This document shows, in pieces, positions 19,778 through 30,300 of a stretch of 64,000 nucleotides of DNA. A program made the position numbers and the translations under genes. Position 1 is the first letter of the stretch; every line of letters begins with the position of its first letter. Origin of the DNA: Neorhizobium sp. SHOUNA12A (GTDB lineage: Bacteria > Pseudomonadota > Alphaproteobacteria > Rhizobiales > Rhizobiaceae); contig NZ_JALBGV010000015.1 of NCBI RefSeq assembly GCF_023006505.1, forward strand, positions 28,309 through 92,308, in the 5' to 3' direction. The notes under the pieces are model-generated. The model saw only the letters and a list, made by a program, of their open reading frames with translations. It was not told the origin of the DNA and ran no database searches.

Positions 19778-20935
19778 ATGGCGAAATCTCTTGGGCCGGT
19801 TAAACGCAAATTTTCTCCCTGGGCTGATCCTTCAGCGGTTCCGTTCATCCGTTTCGAAAACATCACCAAGCGGTTCGGCACCTTCACCGCCGTGGATAAC
19901 CTGACGCTCGATATCTACGAGCGGGAGTTCTTCTCGCTGCTCGGGCCGTCCGGTTGCGGCAAGACGACGCTGATGCGCATGCTCGCCGGCTTCGAGGAGC
20001 CGACCGAAGGCCGAATCCTGCTGCAGGGCAAGGATATTTCCGGCGTGCCACCCTATCGCCGGCCCACCAACATGATGTTCCAGTCCTACGCGCTCTTCCC
20101 GCATATGACGGTCGAAAAGAATGTCGCCTTCGGCCTGGAGCAGGACAATCTTCCGAAGGGTGAGGTCGCCGCCCGTGTCGAGGAGATGCTGAAGCTCGTC
20201 AAGCTGGAGCAGTTCGCCAAACGCAAGCCGAACCAGCTTTCCGGCGGTCAGCGCCAGCGCGTCGCGCTCGCCCGGTCTCTCGCCAAGCGCCCCAAGGTGC
20301 TGCTGCTCGACGAACCGCTCGGTGCGCTCGACAAGAAGCTGCGCGAAGAGACGCAGTTCGAGCTGATGGACCTGCAGACCAAGCTCGGCCTCACCTTCCT
20401 GATCGTCACCCACGACCAGGAAGAGGCGATGACCGTGTCCGATCGTATCGCGGTCATGGACAAGGGCCTGATCATGCAGGTGGCAACGCCGGCCGAGATC
20501 TACGAAGCGCCGAACAGCCGCTACGTTGCGGATTTCATCGGCGACATCAATATCCTCGAAGGCACGGTCACCTCGACGGACAGCGCCCTCGGCATGCCCG
20601 GCTCGGTCAGGATCGACTGCGACGGGATCGCCGTCTCCGTCGAGCAGGAATGCCAGGCGGTGAAGGGTGACAAGGTCGCCTTCGCGGTGCGGCCGGAAAA
20701 GGTGCGTATCTCGCCCGATCAGCCGGCCGATATCTCGGCCAATGCGGTTTATGGCGAAGTCTGGGACATCGGTTATCTCGGCGACTTCTCGGTTTTCCTC
20801 GTCAAGCTCGCGGATGGCCGGGTGGTGCGTGCGGCGCAGGCCAACGTCTCCCGCCTCGTCGACCGGCCGATCACATTCGGCGACATGGTGTGGCTCACCT
20901 GGCCGCTCGATGCCGGCCTCGTGTTGACGCGTTGA
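19778..20935 (+). CDS. potG: Polyamine ABC transporter ATP-binding protein
   Basis: ATPase of 385 residues energising polyamine uptake. Walker A GPSGCGKTT is at residues 56-64, LSGGQRQR near 155, Walker B LLLDEPLGALD and VTHDQEEA follow. A C-terminal TOBE domain (FAVRPEKVRIS) completes the PotA/PotG architecture. An N-terminal extension of about 20 residues precedes the first beta strand. The gene lies between potF and the two permease genes. Confidence 0.93.
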   Translation: MAKSLGPVKRKFSPWADPSAVPFIRFENITKRFGTFTAVDNLTLDIYEREFFSLLGPSGCGKTTLMRMLAGFEEPTEGRILLQGKDISGVPPYRRPTNMMFQSYALFPHMTVEKNVAFGLEQDNLPKGEVAARVEEMLKLVKLEQFAKRKPNQLSGGQRQRVALARSLAKRPKVLLLDEPLGALDKKLREETQFELMDLQTKLGLTFLIVTHDQEEAMTVSDRIAVMDKGLIMQVATPAEIYEAPNSRYVADFIGDINILEGTVTSTDSALGMPGSVRIDCDGIAVSVEQECQAVKGDKVAFAVRPEKVRISPDQPADISANAVYGEVWDIGYLGDFSVFLVKLADGRVVRAAQANVSRLVDRPITFGDMVWLTWPLDAGLVLTR

Positions 20936-20950
20936 GCGGGGGACAGGGAG

Positions 20951-21868
20951 ATGGCAAGCGTTTCCGAAACCCACCCCGCCAACAAACCCAATCCCGCCCG
21001 CTGGCTGGTGGTCGCGGTTCCCTATCTCTGGCTGCTGCTGTTTTTCGCAGCGCCTTTCCTGATCATCTTCAAGATATCGTTGTCGGAGACGACGATCGCC
21101 ATGCCGCCCTATACGCCGCTCTTTGAAGGGTTTGGCGCATTCGGCGACTTCGTCTCGGAACTCGACTTCGACAACTACCTCTTCCTGACCGGCGACCCTC
21201 TTTACATCGAAGCCTACCTGTCTTCGCTGCGCATCGCCGTGATCTCAACCTTCCTGCTGCTGCTGATCGGTTATCCGATGGCGCTCGCCATGGCCCGCGC
21301 GCCGACGATGCTGCGGCCGACGTTGGTCATGCTGGTCATCCTGCCGTTCTGGACGTCGTTCCTGATCCGCGTCTATGCCTGGATCGGCATCCTGAAGCCC
21401 GACGGACTGCTGACGCTGCTGTTCCGGTCGGTCGGCCTTCTTGGCGTAGACGATCAGGTGCAGATCTTGCGCACCGATTATGCGGTCTTCATCGGCATCG
21501 TTTATTCCTACCTGCCCTTCATGGTCCTGCCGCTCTATTCGGCACTGGAGAAGATGGACAATACGTTGTTGGAGGCCGCAAGCGATCTTGGCTGCCCGCC
21601 CTGGAAGGCGTTCTGGAAGATCACCTTCCCGCTGTCGCTGCCTGGCGTTATTGCCGGTTCGATGATCTGCTTCATTCCGATTACCGGCGAGTTCGTCATT
21701 CCGGATCTGCTCGGCGGCGCCGATACGCTGATGATCGGCAAGACGCTGTGGACGGAATTTTTCGGCAACCGCGACTGGCCGCTGGCATCGGCCGTGGCGG
21801 TCATCCTGCTGATCATGCTGGTCGTGCCAATCATGATTTTCCAGAACCAGCAGAAGAAGGTGGCTTGA
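20951..21868 (+). CDS. potH: Polyamine ABC transporter permease PotH
   Basis: Inner-membrane permease of 305 residues with about six hydrophobic spans. The EAA-type loop ALEKMDNTLLEAASDLGCPPWKAFWKITFPLSLPGV, which docks on the ATPase, is present near residue 210. It begins 15 bp after potG behind a GGGAG site and is followed by potI after one base, so the genes are tightly co-transcribed. Confidence 0.93.
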   Translation: MASVSETHPANKPNPARWLVVAVPYLWLLLFFAAPFLIIFKISLSETTIAMPPYTPLFEGFGAFGDFVSELDFDNYLFLTGDPLYIEAYLSSLRIAVISTFLLLLIGYPMALAMARAPTMLRPTLVMLVILPFWTSFLIRVYAWIGILKPDGLLTLLFRSVGLLGVDDQVQILRTDYAVFIGIVYSYLPFMVLPLYSALEKMDNTLLEAASDLGCPPWKAFWKITFPLSLPGVIAGSMICFIPITGEFVIPDLLGGADTLMIGKTLWTEFFGNRDWPLASAVAVILLIMLVVPIMIFQNQQKKVA

Positions 21869-21869
21869 G

Positions 21870-22688
21870 ATGAAATCATCCCGCTTCGACGCCACCGTCC
21901 TTACCCTCGGTTTCGCATTCCTCTACATCCCGATCATCATCCTGGTGGTCTATTCCTTCAATGCTTCCAAGCTGGTCACCGTCTGGGGCGGCTTTTCGCT
22001 GCAGTGGTACCGCACCATGTGGTCGAACCAGGGCCTCATGGACGCCGCCTGGGTGACCGCACGCGTTGGCGTCATCAGCGCCACGATCGGCACGGTGCTG
22101 GGCACGCTTGCGGCGCTTGCCCTGGTGCGGTTCACGCGCTTTCACGGCCGGATGCTATTTTCCGGGATGATCTATGCGCCGCTCGTCATGCCGGAAGTGA
22201 TTACCGGCCTGTCGCTGCTGTTGCTGTTCGTCGCCGTCGGTATCGATCGCGGTTTCTGGACGGTCGTTATCGCGCATACGACATTCACCATGTGCTACGT
22301 GGCGATCGTCGTGCAGTCTCGGCTGCTGACCTTCGACCTCAGCCTGGAGGAGGCGGCGCTCGATCTCGGCTGTCCGCCAGTCAAGACTTTCTTCAAGATC
22401 ACCCTGCCGCTGATCTTCCCCGCCGTGATCGCCGGCTGGATGCTGGCTTTCACCCTGTCGCTGGACGACCTCGTCATCGCGAGCTTCACGACCGGTCCGG
22501 GTGCCACGACGCTGCCGATCAAGATCTACAGTCAGGTGCGCCTGGGCGTGACACCGGAAATCAATGCGATCTGCACCATCCTGATCGGACTGGTGACGAT
22601 CGGCGTCATCATCGCCTCGATCAGCACCAAACAGACGGAAATGCGCCGCATCCGCGACGAGCATGTCGCCGCTCGCGGCACGACCTGA
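21870..22688 (+). CDS. potI: Polyamine ABC transporter permease PotI
   Basis: Second permease subunit (272 residues) with about six membrane segments and the EAA loop EEAALDLGCPPVKTFFKITLPLIFPAV. The start MKSSRFDATVLTLGFAFLYIPIIILVVYSFN is typical of PotC/PotI. It starts one base after the potH stop, which suggests translational coupling. It ends the pot operon, three bases from the convergent DUF6460 gene. Confidence 0.93.
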   Translation: MKSSRFDATVLTLGFAFLYIPIIILVVYSFNASKLVTVWGGFSLQWYRTMWSNQGLMDAAWVTARVGVISATIGTVLGTLAALALVRFTRFHGRMLFSGMIYAPLVMPEVITGLSLLLLFVAVGIDRGFWTVVIAHTTFTMCYVAIVVQSRLLTFDLSLEEAALDLGCPPVKTFFKITLPLIFPAVIAGWMLAFTLSLDDLVIASFTTGPGATTLPIKIYSQVRLGVTPEINAICTILIGLVTIGVIIASISTKQTEMRRIRDEHVAARGTT

Positions 22689-22691
22689 CGA

Positions 22692-22937
22692 TCATTCGCC
22701 CCGCGGCGGCAGGAAGATATAGATGAGCAGCCACGCCGGCAGCACGATCACGGCGCCGAGCACGATGCGTGGCACCGACCAGATATAGGCGTTTTCGAGC
22801 CCGACCCTGATATCGTCCGGCGTCAGATGCAGGAGCGCCAGTAGCGTCGGCATGGTGATGCCGAAGAAGCTGAGCACTGCGCCCATGATGAGGCAGGCGA
22901 GCAGCGCCTTGCATAGACTGATCAGGAATCTCGACAC
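22692..22937 (-). CDS. DUF6460-type small membrane protein
   Basis: An 81-residue protein with two hydrophobic segments (about residues 4-35 and 50-75) separated by a short loop containing TPDDIRVGLENAYIWSVPRI. I recognise it as resembling the DUF6460 family common in Rhizobiales. The start is GTG 22937 with GGGGG about eight bases upstream. It follows the AsmA-family gene by 28 bp on the same strand and may be co-transcribed. Function is unknown. Confidence 0.7.
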   Translation of the reverse strand: MSRFLISLCKALLACLIMGAVLSFFGITMPTLLALLHLTPDDIRVGLENAYIWSVPRIVLGAVIVLPAWLLIYIFLPPRGE

Positions 22938-22965
22938 CAGATAACCCCCATCCGGTTGATTCGGT

Positions 22966-24825
22966 TCATTGTAGGGGCTTTGCCGGAGTTTGCGAAACAG
23001 GCCAGATGACCGGGTTCGGCCAGGAGCCGCCGATGAAGACCATCAGCGGTGCCGCCTTGGTGCCCTGCGCAATCGGCTCGATGGTTGCGGAGAGCGCGAG
23101 GCTGCTGTTGATGTAGGGAACAACGCCGGAAAGCGTCAGGTTCTCGGAAGGGCCGGTGATCTTTCCTTCGCGGATATCCGCCGAACCATCCGCGAGATTG
23201 GCAGAGATGTCGATATGGTCGAATTCCAGGCTGCCGCTGCCGGCATCGCTCAAGGGAAAATAGGGTTTTTGAGCTGCAAGCTGCCGGACGCCGGCAAGGT
23301 TGACGCCGGAAAGCGAGCCGCGGTCCGTCCGAAAGCGTAGGGTGCCTTTCGCATTGCGCCAAGCTTCCGGTTCCAGCGGCCGATCGACGTCGAGCGCCAG
23401 ATCCAGCGACCCGCGCGCCGCCGGAAGCGGGCCGGCGAGGCCAAGTTCCTTGACGATATTGCCGAAATCCGCGTCCTGGATGGCAAGGCGCAACGCCACG
23501 GCTCCGGCCGCACCGCCCTTCACCGTGGCGATCCGGCCGGTCAGTCGGCCGGTCTCGAAATCGCTGTCGGCGATGTCGATGCGCGATTGCTCGCCGACGT
23601 TCATGATGCTTACTGCGGCTTCCGAAAGCTGGAAAGGCCCGAGCGTCGCCTGCTGGGCGGAAAGCCTCAGGTCGAGTTCCAGGCCGGCGAGATGGCCATT
23701 GCCCTGACTGGTGTCACCCATGGCGCGCGGCGCGATGGCGGCAAGCGCTGCGGAAAGATCCATCCGGTCGAAGGCGAGCGTACCGGTGAGCCTCGCCGGC
23801 CGGTCAGGCGACAGCACGAGATCGAGTATGCCGGTCGCCTTGGTGTCGTTCAGCCCGAGGGACAGGTTGTCCAAACGCAAGATGTCTTCGTTGGTGACGA
23901 GCCGGGTATTCAACGAGAAGCTCTTCAGGCGTTCGACACCGGCAAAGTTCAGCCCGGCCCAGCGCATCGCCGTCAAAAGGTCGGGAACTGTCAGTTCGGC
24001 ATCGCCGGAAAGAAACGCATGCGCCGCCAGATTGGCGACGCCGCGGAACTGGCCATGAAAGAGAGCGGATGCCATCGTGCCGGAGATGTTGCCGCTTTTG
24101 CCCGAGAGCAGCAGCAGCGGCTGCGTCGAACTCATATCCAGCGTCAGCGCCTGGCCGTTGAGATTGGCATCTGCCTTCAGTTCCAAGCCCCGGGACAGCC
24201 AGGGCCAGTCGAGCGTGCCGTTGATCGACTGGAACCGCGTGATCCGGCCGCTGGCGATGTCGGAGATCTCGAATGTCCCGTTGCTGATGCGGACATCGCC
24301 CATCCGCGCATCGTCATCCGTCGCCAGTGCCTGACTGCTGCCGTCCGGCCGCGCATCGCGCACGGCGCGGCTGAGCAGCCCGTCATTCGCCCAGTCGAGC
24401 CTGCCGTCGGCCTCCCTGAGGACATAGATCTCCGGGTTTGTGAGGCGAAAATCCTTGAACTCCGGCCGCCCGAGCAGAGCCTGCAGAAGATCGAAAGAAG
24501 CCGAAAGCCGCGAGACCCGGCCGAGCACCCGCTCGCCACCCTCCGCCTGCTTGCGGATGGTGATCTCCCTGAGCGTGATCCTGGGCTCCGGCCAGAAGCG
24601 AATATCCGGCGTCCCCTCAATCGTTACATCGTGGCCGGTCCATTCGGCGACCGCCCGCTCCATGCTTTCGCGCACTACGGTCGATGAAATCAGGAACGGC
24701 GCGATGAGCTGGAAAAGCGAAAAGAGGCACACTGCGATGATGGCGCCGATCAGAACGCGGCGCGATCGCCGGCCCAGCGGGCGGCTCAGGTTCTTCCGTA
24801 GATGTCCGAACGGGTTGGTGAGCAT
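22966..24825 (-). CDS. AsmA-family envelope protein
   Basis: Protein of 619 residues from ATG 24825 (MLTNPFGHLRKN). It has one N-terminal membrane anchor (RVLIGAIIAVCLFSLFQLIAPFL) followed by a long periplasmic part rich in beta strands. AsmA features include PDIRFWPEPRITLREITI early and a C-terminal repeat region with DLRLSAQQATLGPF and GSLDLALDVDRPLEPEAWRNAKGTL. Such proteins are placed in the inner membrane and are implicated in lipid or outer-membrane homeostasis. The gene is divergent from acetoacetyl-CoA synthetase across about 200 bp. Confidence 0.85.
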   Translation of the reverse strand: MLTNPFGHLRKNLSRPLGRRSRRVLIGAIIAVCLFSLFQLIAPFLISSTVVRESMERAVAEWTGHDVTIEGTPDIRFWPEPRITLREITIRKQAEGGERVLGRVSRLSASFDLLQALLGRPEFKDFRLTNPEIYVLREADGRLDWANDGLLSRAVRDARPDGSSQALATDDDARMGDVRISNGTFEISDIASGRITRFQSINGTLDWPWLSRGLELKADANLNGQALTLDMSSTQPLLLLSGKSGNISGTMASALFHGQFRGVANLAAHAFLSGDAELTVPDLLTAMRWAGLNFAGVERLKSFSLNTRLVTNEDILRLDNLSLGLNDTKATGILDLVLSPDRPARLTGTLAFDRMDLSAALAAIAPRAMGDTSQGNGHLAGLELDLRLSAQQATLGPFQLSEAAVSIMNVGEQSRIDIADSDFETGRLTGRIATVKGGAAGAVALRLAIQDADFGNIVKELGLAGPLPAARGSLDLALDVDRPLEPEAWRNAKGTLRFRTDRGSLSGVNLAGVRQLAAQKPYFPLSDAGSGSLEFDHIDISANLADGSADIREGKITGPSENLTLSGVVPYINSSLALSATIEPIAQGTKAAPLMVFIGGSWPNPVIWPVSQTPAKPLQ

Positions 24826-25021
24826 GATCACACGCGCATTATAGGAAATGCTGGGTTCGCGCAAATCCGGGAAACTTCCCTGGCGGTCTCCTTTATAATG
24901 CGGTGCAACATGCTATAAAAACCGATACGCTGCGACCTCGCAGGATCTGGCGTGGATGGAGATGGGGCAGAACCCTGGTTCCGATGTCGGGGTGGGGTTC
25001 TCCGAGGGTGGAGGAATGGGA

Positions 25022-26974
25022 ATGGGCAATGAACAGCCGCTCTGGAAGCCCTCGAAAGAAGCGCAGCAGAAAACCCCGCTTTATCATTTCATCAGCTGGT
25101 GCGCCGAGCGCTTTGGCAAAAGTTTTCCCGACTATGATGCGTTCTACGCGTGGTCGATCGGCGAGCGCGCCGATTTCTGGTCCGCGGTCTGGGAATTCTG
25201 CGGCGTCAAGGGCGAGCGTGGCGACCGAGTGCTGATCAACGGCGAAGACATGCTTGCCGCCCGCTTTTTCCCTGATGCCACGCTGAATTTCGCAGAAAAT
25301 CTACTTTCCGGAACAGGCGCCGGAGACGCGCTGATCTTCCGCGGCGAGGACAAGGCGAGCTATCGCTGGTCCTGGGATAGGCTTCGCGCCGAAGTCTCCC
25401 GCCTGCAGCAGGCCTTCAGGGGGCTTGGCATCGAGAAGGGCGACCGTGTCGCCGCGATGATGCCGAATATGCCGGAAACCGTTGCCTGCATGCTGGCCGC
25501 CGCCTCGATCGGAGCCATCTGGTCTTCCTGTTCACCTGATTTTGGCGAACAGGGCGTGCTCGACCGTTTCAGCCAGATCGACCCAAAACTGTTCATCACC
25601 TGCGACGGTTACTGGTACAATGGCAAGCTCCAGGACGTCGCCGCCAAGGTGAGGGCAGTTTCCGAGGTGCTGAAGACGCCGGTTCTGGTCGTGCCTTATG
25701 CGGGCGACGCGCTGACACTGGCCGCATCGCTTGCCGATGGCCGCATGCTTGCGGATTTCACGGCGCTTTATGAAGCAAGGGCCGTCGACTTCGAGCCGTT
25801 GCCGTTCTCCCATCCGCTCTACATTCTCTTCTCGTCCGGTACGACCGGGGTGCCGAAATGCATCGTCCATTCGGCCGGCGGCACGCTGCTACAGCATCTC
25901 AAGGAACATCGCTTCCATTGCGGCCTCGAGCCCGGCGAAAAGCTGTTTTATTTCACCACCTGCGGCTGGATGATGTGGAATTGGCTGGCGTCAGGCCTTG
26001 CAGCCGGCGCCACGCTCTGCCTGTTCGACGGTTCGCCGTTTGCGCCGGATGGCAACGTCCTGTTCGACTATGCCGAAGCTGAAAAGTTCGCGGTGTTCGG
26101 CACCTCGGCAAAATATATCGACGCGGTCCGCAAGGGCGGCATCGCACCGAAGCAGAGCCACGATCTGGCCGCGCTCAGGCTCGTCATCTCCACCGGTTCG
26201 CCGCTCTCGCCGGAAGGTTTTTCCTTTGTCTACGAAGGCATCAAATCCGACGTGCATCTGGCCTCGATTTCGGGCGGTACCGACATCGTTTCCACCTTCG
26301 TGCTCGGCAATCCCCTGAAGCCGGTCTGGCGTGGCGAGATCCAGGGGCCAGGCCTGGGGCTTGCCGTCGACGTCTGGAACGACGATGGCAAGCCGGTGCG
26401 CCGGGAAAAGGGCGAGCTCGTCTGCACCAAGGCCTTCCCGTGCATGCCGCTCATGTTCTGGAACGATCCCGGAGGCCAGAAATATCGCGCCGCCTATTTC
26501 GAGCGCTTCGAGAATGTCTGGTGCCACGGCGATTTCGCCGAATGGACCGAACATGACGGCATCGTCATCCACGGCCGTTCGGACGCGACGCTCAATCCGG
26601 GCGGCGTGCGGATCGGCACCGCCGAGATCTACAATCAGGTGGAGCAAATGGAGGAGGTCGTGGAAGCCATCTGCATCGGCCAGGACTGGGACGACGACGT
26701 CCGCGTCATCCTGTTCGTCCGCCTCGCGAACGGCCTGGCGCTGAGTGACGATCTTGCCAGGGCGATCAAGGCCCGCATCCGCACCGGCGCATCGCCGCGC
26801 CACGTGCCGGCCAAGGTCATCCAGGTCGCCGATATCCCCCGCACCAAGTCCGGTAAGATTGTCGAACTCGCAGTCCGCGACGTCGTGCACGGCCGGGCGG
26901 TCAGGAACAAGGAGACGCTCGCCAACCCGGAAGCGCTTGATCTGTTCGACGGCCTTGCCGAGTTGAAAAGCTGA
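25022..26974 (+). CDS. acsA2: Acetoacetate-CoA ligase
   Basis: Activates acetoacetate to acetoacetyl-CoA, letting the cell use acetoacetate and 3-hydroxybutyrate released from PHB. ANL-family motifs are visible: YILFSSGTTGVPKCIVHSAGG (AMP binding), GDFAEWTEHDGIVIHGRSDATLNPGG, and the C-terminal lysine motif PRTKSGKIVE. I choose ATG 25022 (MGNEQPLW, 650 residues) because GGAGG is seven bases upstream; ATG 25016 is too close to it. The gene's place next to aceA, phasin and cbrA matches Sinorhizobium acsA2. Confidence 0.92.
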   Translation: MGNEQPLWKPSKEAQQKTPLYHFISWCAERFGKSFPDYDAFYAWSIGERADFWSAVWEFCGVKGERGDRVLINGEDMLAARFFPDATLNFAENLLSGTGAGDALIFRGEDKASYRWSWDRLRAEVSRLQQAFRGLGIEKGDRVAAMMPNMPETVACMLAAASIGAIWSSCSPDFGEQGVLDRFSQIDPKLFITCDGYWYNGKLQDVAAKVRAVSEVLKTPVLVVPYAGDALTLAASLADGRMLADFTALYEARAVDFEPLPFSHPLYILFSSGTTGVPKCIVHSAGGTLLQHLKEHRFHCGLEPGEKLFYFTTCGWMMWNWLASGLAAGATLCLFDGSPFAPDGNVLFDYAEAEKFAVFGTSAKYIDAVRKGGIAPKQSHDLAALRLVISTGSPLSPEGFSFVYEGIKSDVHLASISGGTDIVSTFVLGNPLKPVWRGEIQGPGLGLAVDVWNDDGKPVRREKGELVCTKAFPCMPLMFWNDPGGQKYRAAYFERFENVWCHGDFAEWTEHDGIVIHGRSDATLNPGGVRIGTAEIYNQVEQMEEVVEAICIGQDWDDDVRVILFVRLANGLALSDDLARAIKARIRTGASPRHVPAKVIQVADIPRTKSGKIVELAVRDVVHGRAVRNKETLANPEALDLFDGLAELKS

Positions 26975-27108
26975 ATGGCCGGGTATCCTCGATGAGGCGA
27001 GATGTATCGATGCGGTACATCTCCAGCATAAATTCCAGAAATGGAGCGCCGTTAACGCGCTATTAAGCCGCTTTGATCAAAAGTGGAGCAACATGGTTTC
27101 GTCTCGTG

Positions 27109-27211
27109 TATGAAATACGCCTAGCCGCGAGCTTTCATAGACATGACGTCTCCACCGACCCTCGTTGGACAGCATTAAACTTCAAAGGCAGCTTCGGCTG
27201 CCTTTCTTTTC
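27109..27211 (+). ncRNA. Candidate small RNA ending in an intrinsic terminator
   Basis: Two possible stems, TATGAAA/TTTCATA (27109-27115 with 27133-27139) and TCCA/TGGA (about 27151-27169), precede the terminator at 27184. The acsA2 stop is about 200 bp upstream, so the terminator could belong either to a long acsA2 3' end or to an independent RNA. No clear sigma-70 promoter was found, which keeps confidence low. Confidence 0.25.
27184..27211 (+). terminator. Rho-independent terminator downstream of acsA2
   Basis: Stem AAAGGCAGC (27184-27192), tetraloop TTCG, stem GCTGCCTTT (27197-27205), then CTTTTC. A UUCG-type loop with nine base pairs makes it very stable. It may also act for the convergent cbrA, because the reverse strand continues TTTGAAGTTTAAT. 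Confidence 0.8.
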
Positions 27212-27319
27212 ACGTTATTCTCAACTCTGAGATGCCGATAGGTTCGATCTCAACCGTGTCCCGTTGGCGAGAAACAGGGTATTACCTGCGGCATGCCAAA
27301 TCCGGTTACAATCTCCTGA

Positions 27320-30300
27320 TCAGTTCGCCAGCACCCGCGGCGAAGGGAAGGTGATCTCCACCAGCGTGCCCTCGTTCGGCGCCGAAGTGATCGCGAAGGC
27401 GGCGCGATTTGCGTCGACCATCGCCTTTGTCAGCGGCAGGCCAAGACCGGTACCGTCGCCGCGCTTGTGCGAGGCGCTCGATACCTGGCGGAACGGCTTC
27501 ATGGCAAGCTCCAGCTCCGAGCGGGTCATGCCGATGCCGGTATCGCGGACACGAAGTACCACGTTTCCATTGGTCTCGTAGGCGGTGGAGACGACGATCT
27601 GGCCGCCCGAGGGCGTGAAGCGGATGGCGTTCGACAGGATGTTCAGCACGATCTGCTTGATCGAGCGCGGATCGGCGACCACCTGCGGCACGGCATGCGA
27701 GAGCGCCGTGCGGATGATGACGCGCTGGCTGTTTGCCTGCGGCTGCACCAGCGAGACGGCTTCCGACACCGCCTCGTTGAGGCCGACGGCGACGAAATCG
27801 AGCTCCATCTCGCCTGCCTCGATCTTGGAAATGTCGAGGAGGTCGTTGACGATATCGAGCACATGCCGGCCGGAGCGGCTGATGTCGTTGGCATATTCGA
27901 CGTAACGCGCATGGCCGATCTGGCCGAAGCGCTCGCTCGCCATCATGTCGGCAAAGCCGATGATCGCGTTGAGCGGCGTGCGGATTTCATGGCTCACATG
28001 GGCGAGGAATTCGCTCTTATGGGCATTTGCGGTCTCGGCGGCGCGCTTGGCGGTACGCAGCTCGTCTTCGGTGCGCTTCCACTGGGTGATGTCGCGGATG
28101 ACGGCGCAATAACCGTTCGAGGAGGTCAGCTTGCCGATCGTCATGAACAGCGGCAGGAATCCGCCGGAAGCTTCGCGGCCGATCACTTCGCGGCCGTCGT
28201 TGAGGACGCTGGCGACGCCGTGGCCGGCAAGGCCTGCGAGATAATCGAGGATCGCCCGCTGGCTCTCGTGCGCAAACAGCGTGACGAAGGGTTTGCCGCT
28301 GATCTCTTCATTGTCGTAGTTGAAGAGCGCGCTCGCCGCCCGGTTCACCGAGCGGATGTCGCCTTCCGCACCGATGATGACCACGCCGTCGGTGGCGGTT
28401 TCCAGGATCGCGCGCAGTTCCGTTACCTCGACCTGCAGCTTTGCCAGCTGGTCGGCGGCGCGGGGTGCGCGCAACGGAATGACTTCTGCCGCTTGGCCGT
28501 CCTCGGTGGAGCCCTGTACCTCGGCCACGACCGGCATCAGCGCCAGCATGAGGACAGTCGAATTGTCCCAGCGGACGGATTGAAGGCGTGCCGTCACCGG
28601 CACCAGTTCGTCGTCGGCGCGCACCACGACCATGCCGCCGGCCTCCGCCGTCTTGCCTTCGAGATCCTGGCGCTGCAGCAATGCATCGAGACCGCCGACG
28701 TCCGCCAGTTCGTCGATCGAAGCATAACCGGTCAGCCGCAGGAATTCCGGATTTCCGTGGATCAAAAGGTCGCCGCTGTGCACGAGAAGCGCCACCGGCA
28801 TCTGGTCGACGATCTCCGCGGAAAGGCCGATCCGCTCGCGGACCGGGATCATCTGGCTCAACAGTTCACGATCGGACAGCTCCGGATGCGGGTCGGCGGG
28901 CGCCTCTGCGGCATCTTCCACCTCTTCAGTGGGCTCGATCGGCGCGTCGGCAAAAGCCTCGTTCGCTTCTTCGGCGAATGCGATCGCCTCTTCCTCGGAA
29001 ATCTCTTCTGAAACGGGGGCGACAGGTTCCTCGCGCACAGTCTCATGTTCGAGCTGGGTGAGCTCTATCGCGGTCGGCTCGTTCGGTTCGACAGCGGGTA
29101 CCTCCGCCTCGGTCGAGGTCTCCGGCTTCTTTTCCTCGTTGCGGCGGCCGACGAAATTGTCGAGCTGGCGGGCGATCTCGCGGAAAGCAGCCTGTTCGAC
29201 GGGGGTCAGCCCGTCGCGGCGGTTGGAGCGACGCTCCTCGAGCTGGATGACCTTGTCGGAATGGCGGCGGCCGGCGTTTTCGACGATCCGGAGCGCCGGG
29301 CGTTCGCCGGCCGGCCAGTCGAGCAGCGAAGGGATCTGCCGGCCGGACATGGACGGCTGCGGCCTGTCCTCCGGGGCAGGCTCCAACGGCAGGTCTTTCG
29401 CAAGCAAGTCTTCGGATGGTGTCGCATCGGCGGATATGTCCTCGGCGACCGCAGGCTGCTCGGCATCTTCCGCGAGTTCCGGCTCTTCGAACGCGGCGTG
29501 CTCCTCGGCCGCAGAAGTCTCTGCAGCCGGTTTTGCACTCGCGGAGCTTTCAGCGTTTGCGTCTTCGGCCGAGCCTATCCCAGCTGGCGCACCGATGGCT
29601 TCGTCCTGCCCGACGGCCAAACCGTCTCCTGGCGCCAAGTCCGCTGCATCGGCGGGCATCTCATAGGCTTCGGAAACAGTCTCAGCTTCCGGTTCGGCCA
29701 CATCCTCCGGCACGGCGCGGGTCAGCGTCAGGCCAACTGCGTTCGGATCCTCGGCTGCATCGCCGATGCGCACGATGCCGAAACCGCGAAAACCGTCGAA
29801 CTCGCGGGTACGGGTATAGGTCGGCAGCGCGGCGAGATCGACCGGCACCATCAAAGACGTGCCCTCGACAGGCCACCAGATCGTCTTGCCGGACCAGGTA
29901 TCGCGCTTGTTGAGCAGTTCGGTGATCTTGCCCTCGGGGTCAAGGTAGAAGAGGGCGGCGAGATCGGTAAAGGCCATGCCGTTGATATCGGCGGCATGCG
30001 GGCCGACAGCGTCGGCAAATTCGCTCGAAACTTCCCTGAACCGGCCCTCGGCATCGATCTTCCAGACGAAACGGGTCGCGCGCCCGTCGCGGCGGAAAAC
30101 GAAACCGTCCGGTTCCGGCGCGGCAATTTCGGCGGCTGCGGGTTCGGCTGCAGGCGCTGCCTCCACCATCTCAGGCTCGCCAGCCACGGTTTCTTCGGTG
30201 GCGGTTTCGGAAACGACCTCTTCCTCCGCCCCGATCGTTGCTGCCGAGGAAACAGCATCGATTTCCGCGGTCGGTGCTGCCGTTTCAGGCGCGACCTGTT

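Larger units (their letters stand above)
26975..27319. other. Intergenic region between acsA2 and cbrA
   Basis: A 345-bp stretch between two convergent genes. No protein frame here looks convincing. It holds a structured segment ending in a good terminator (27109-27211, described separately). The rest shows no recognisable feature. Confidence 0.6.
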
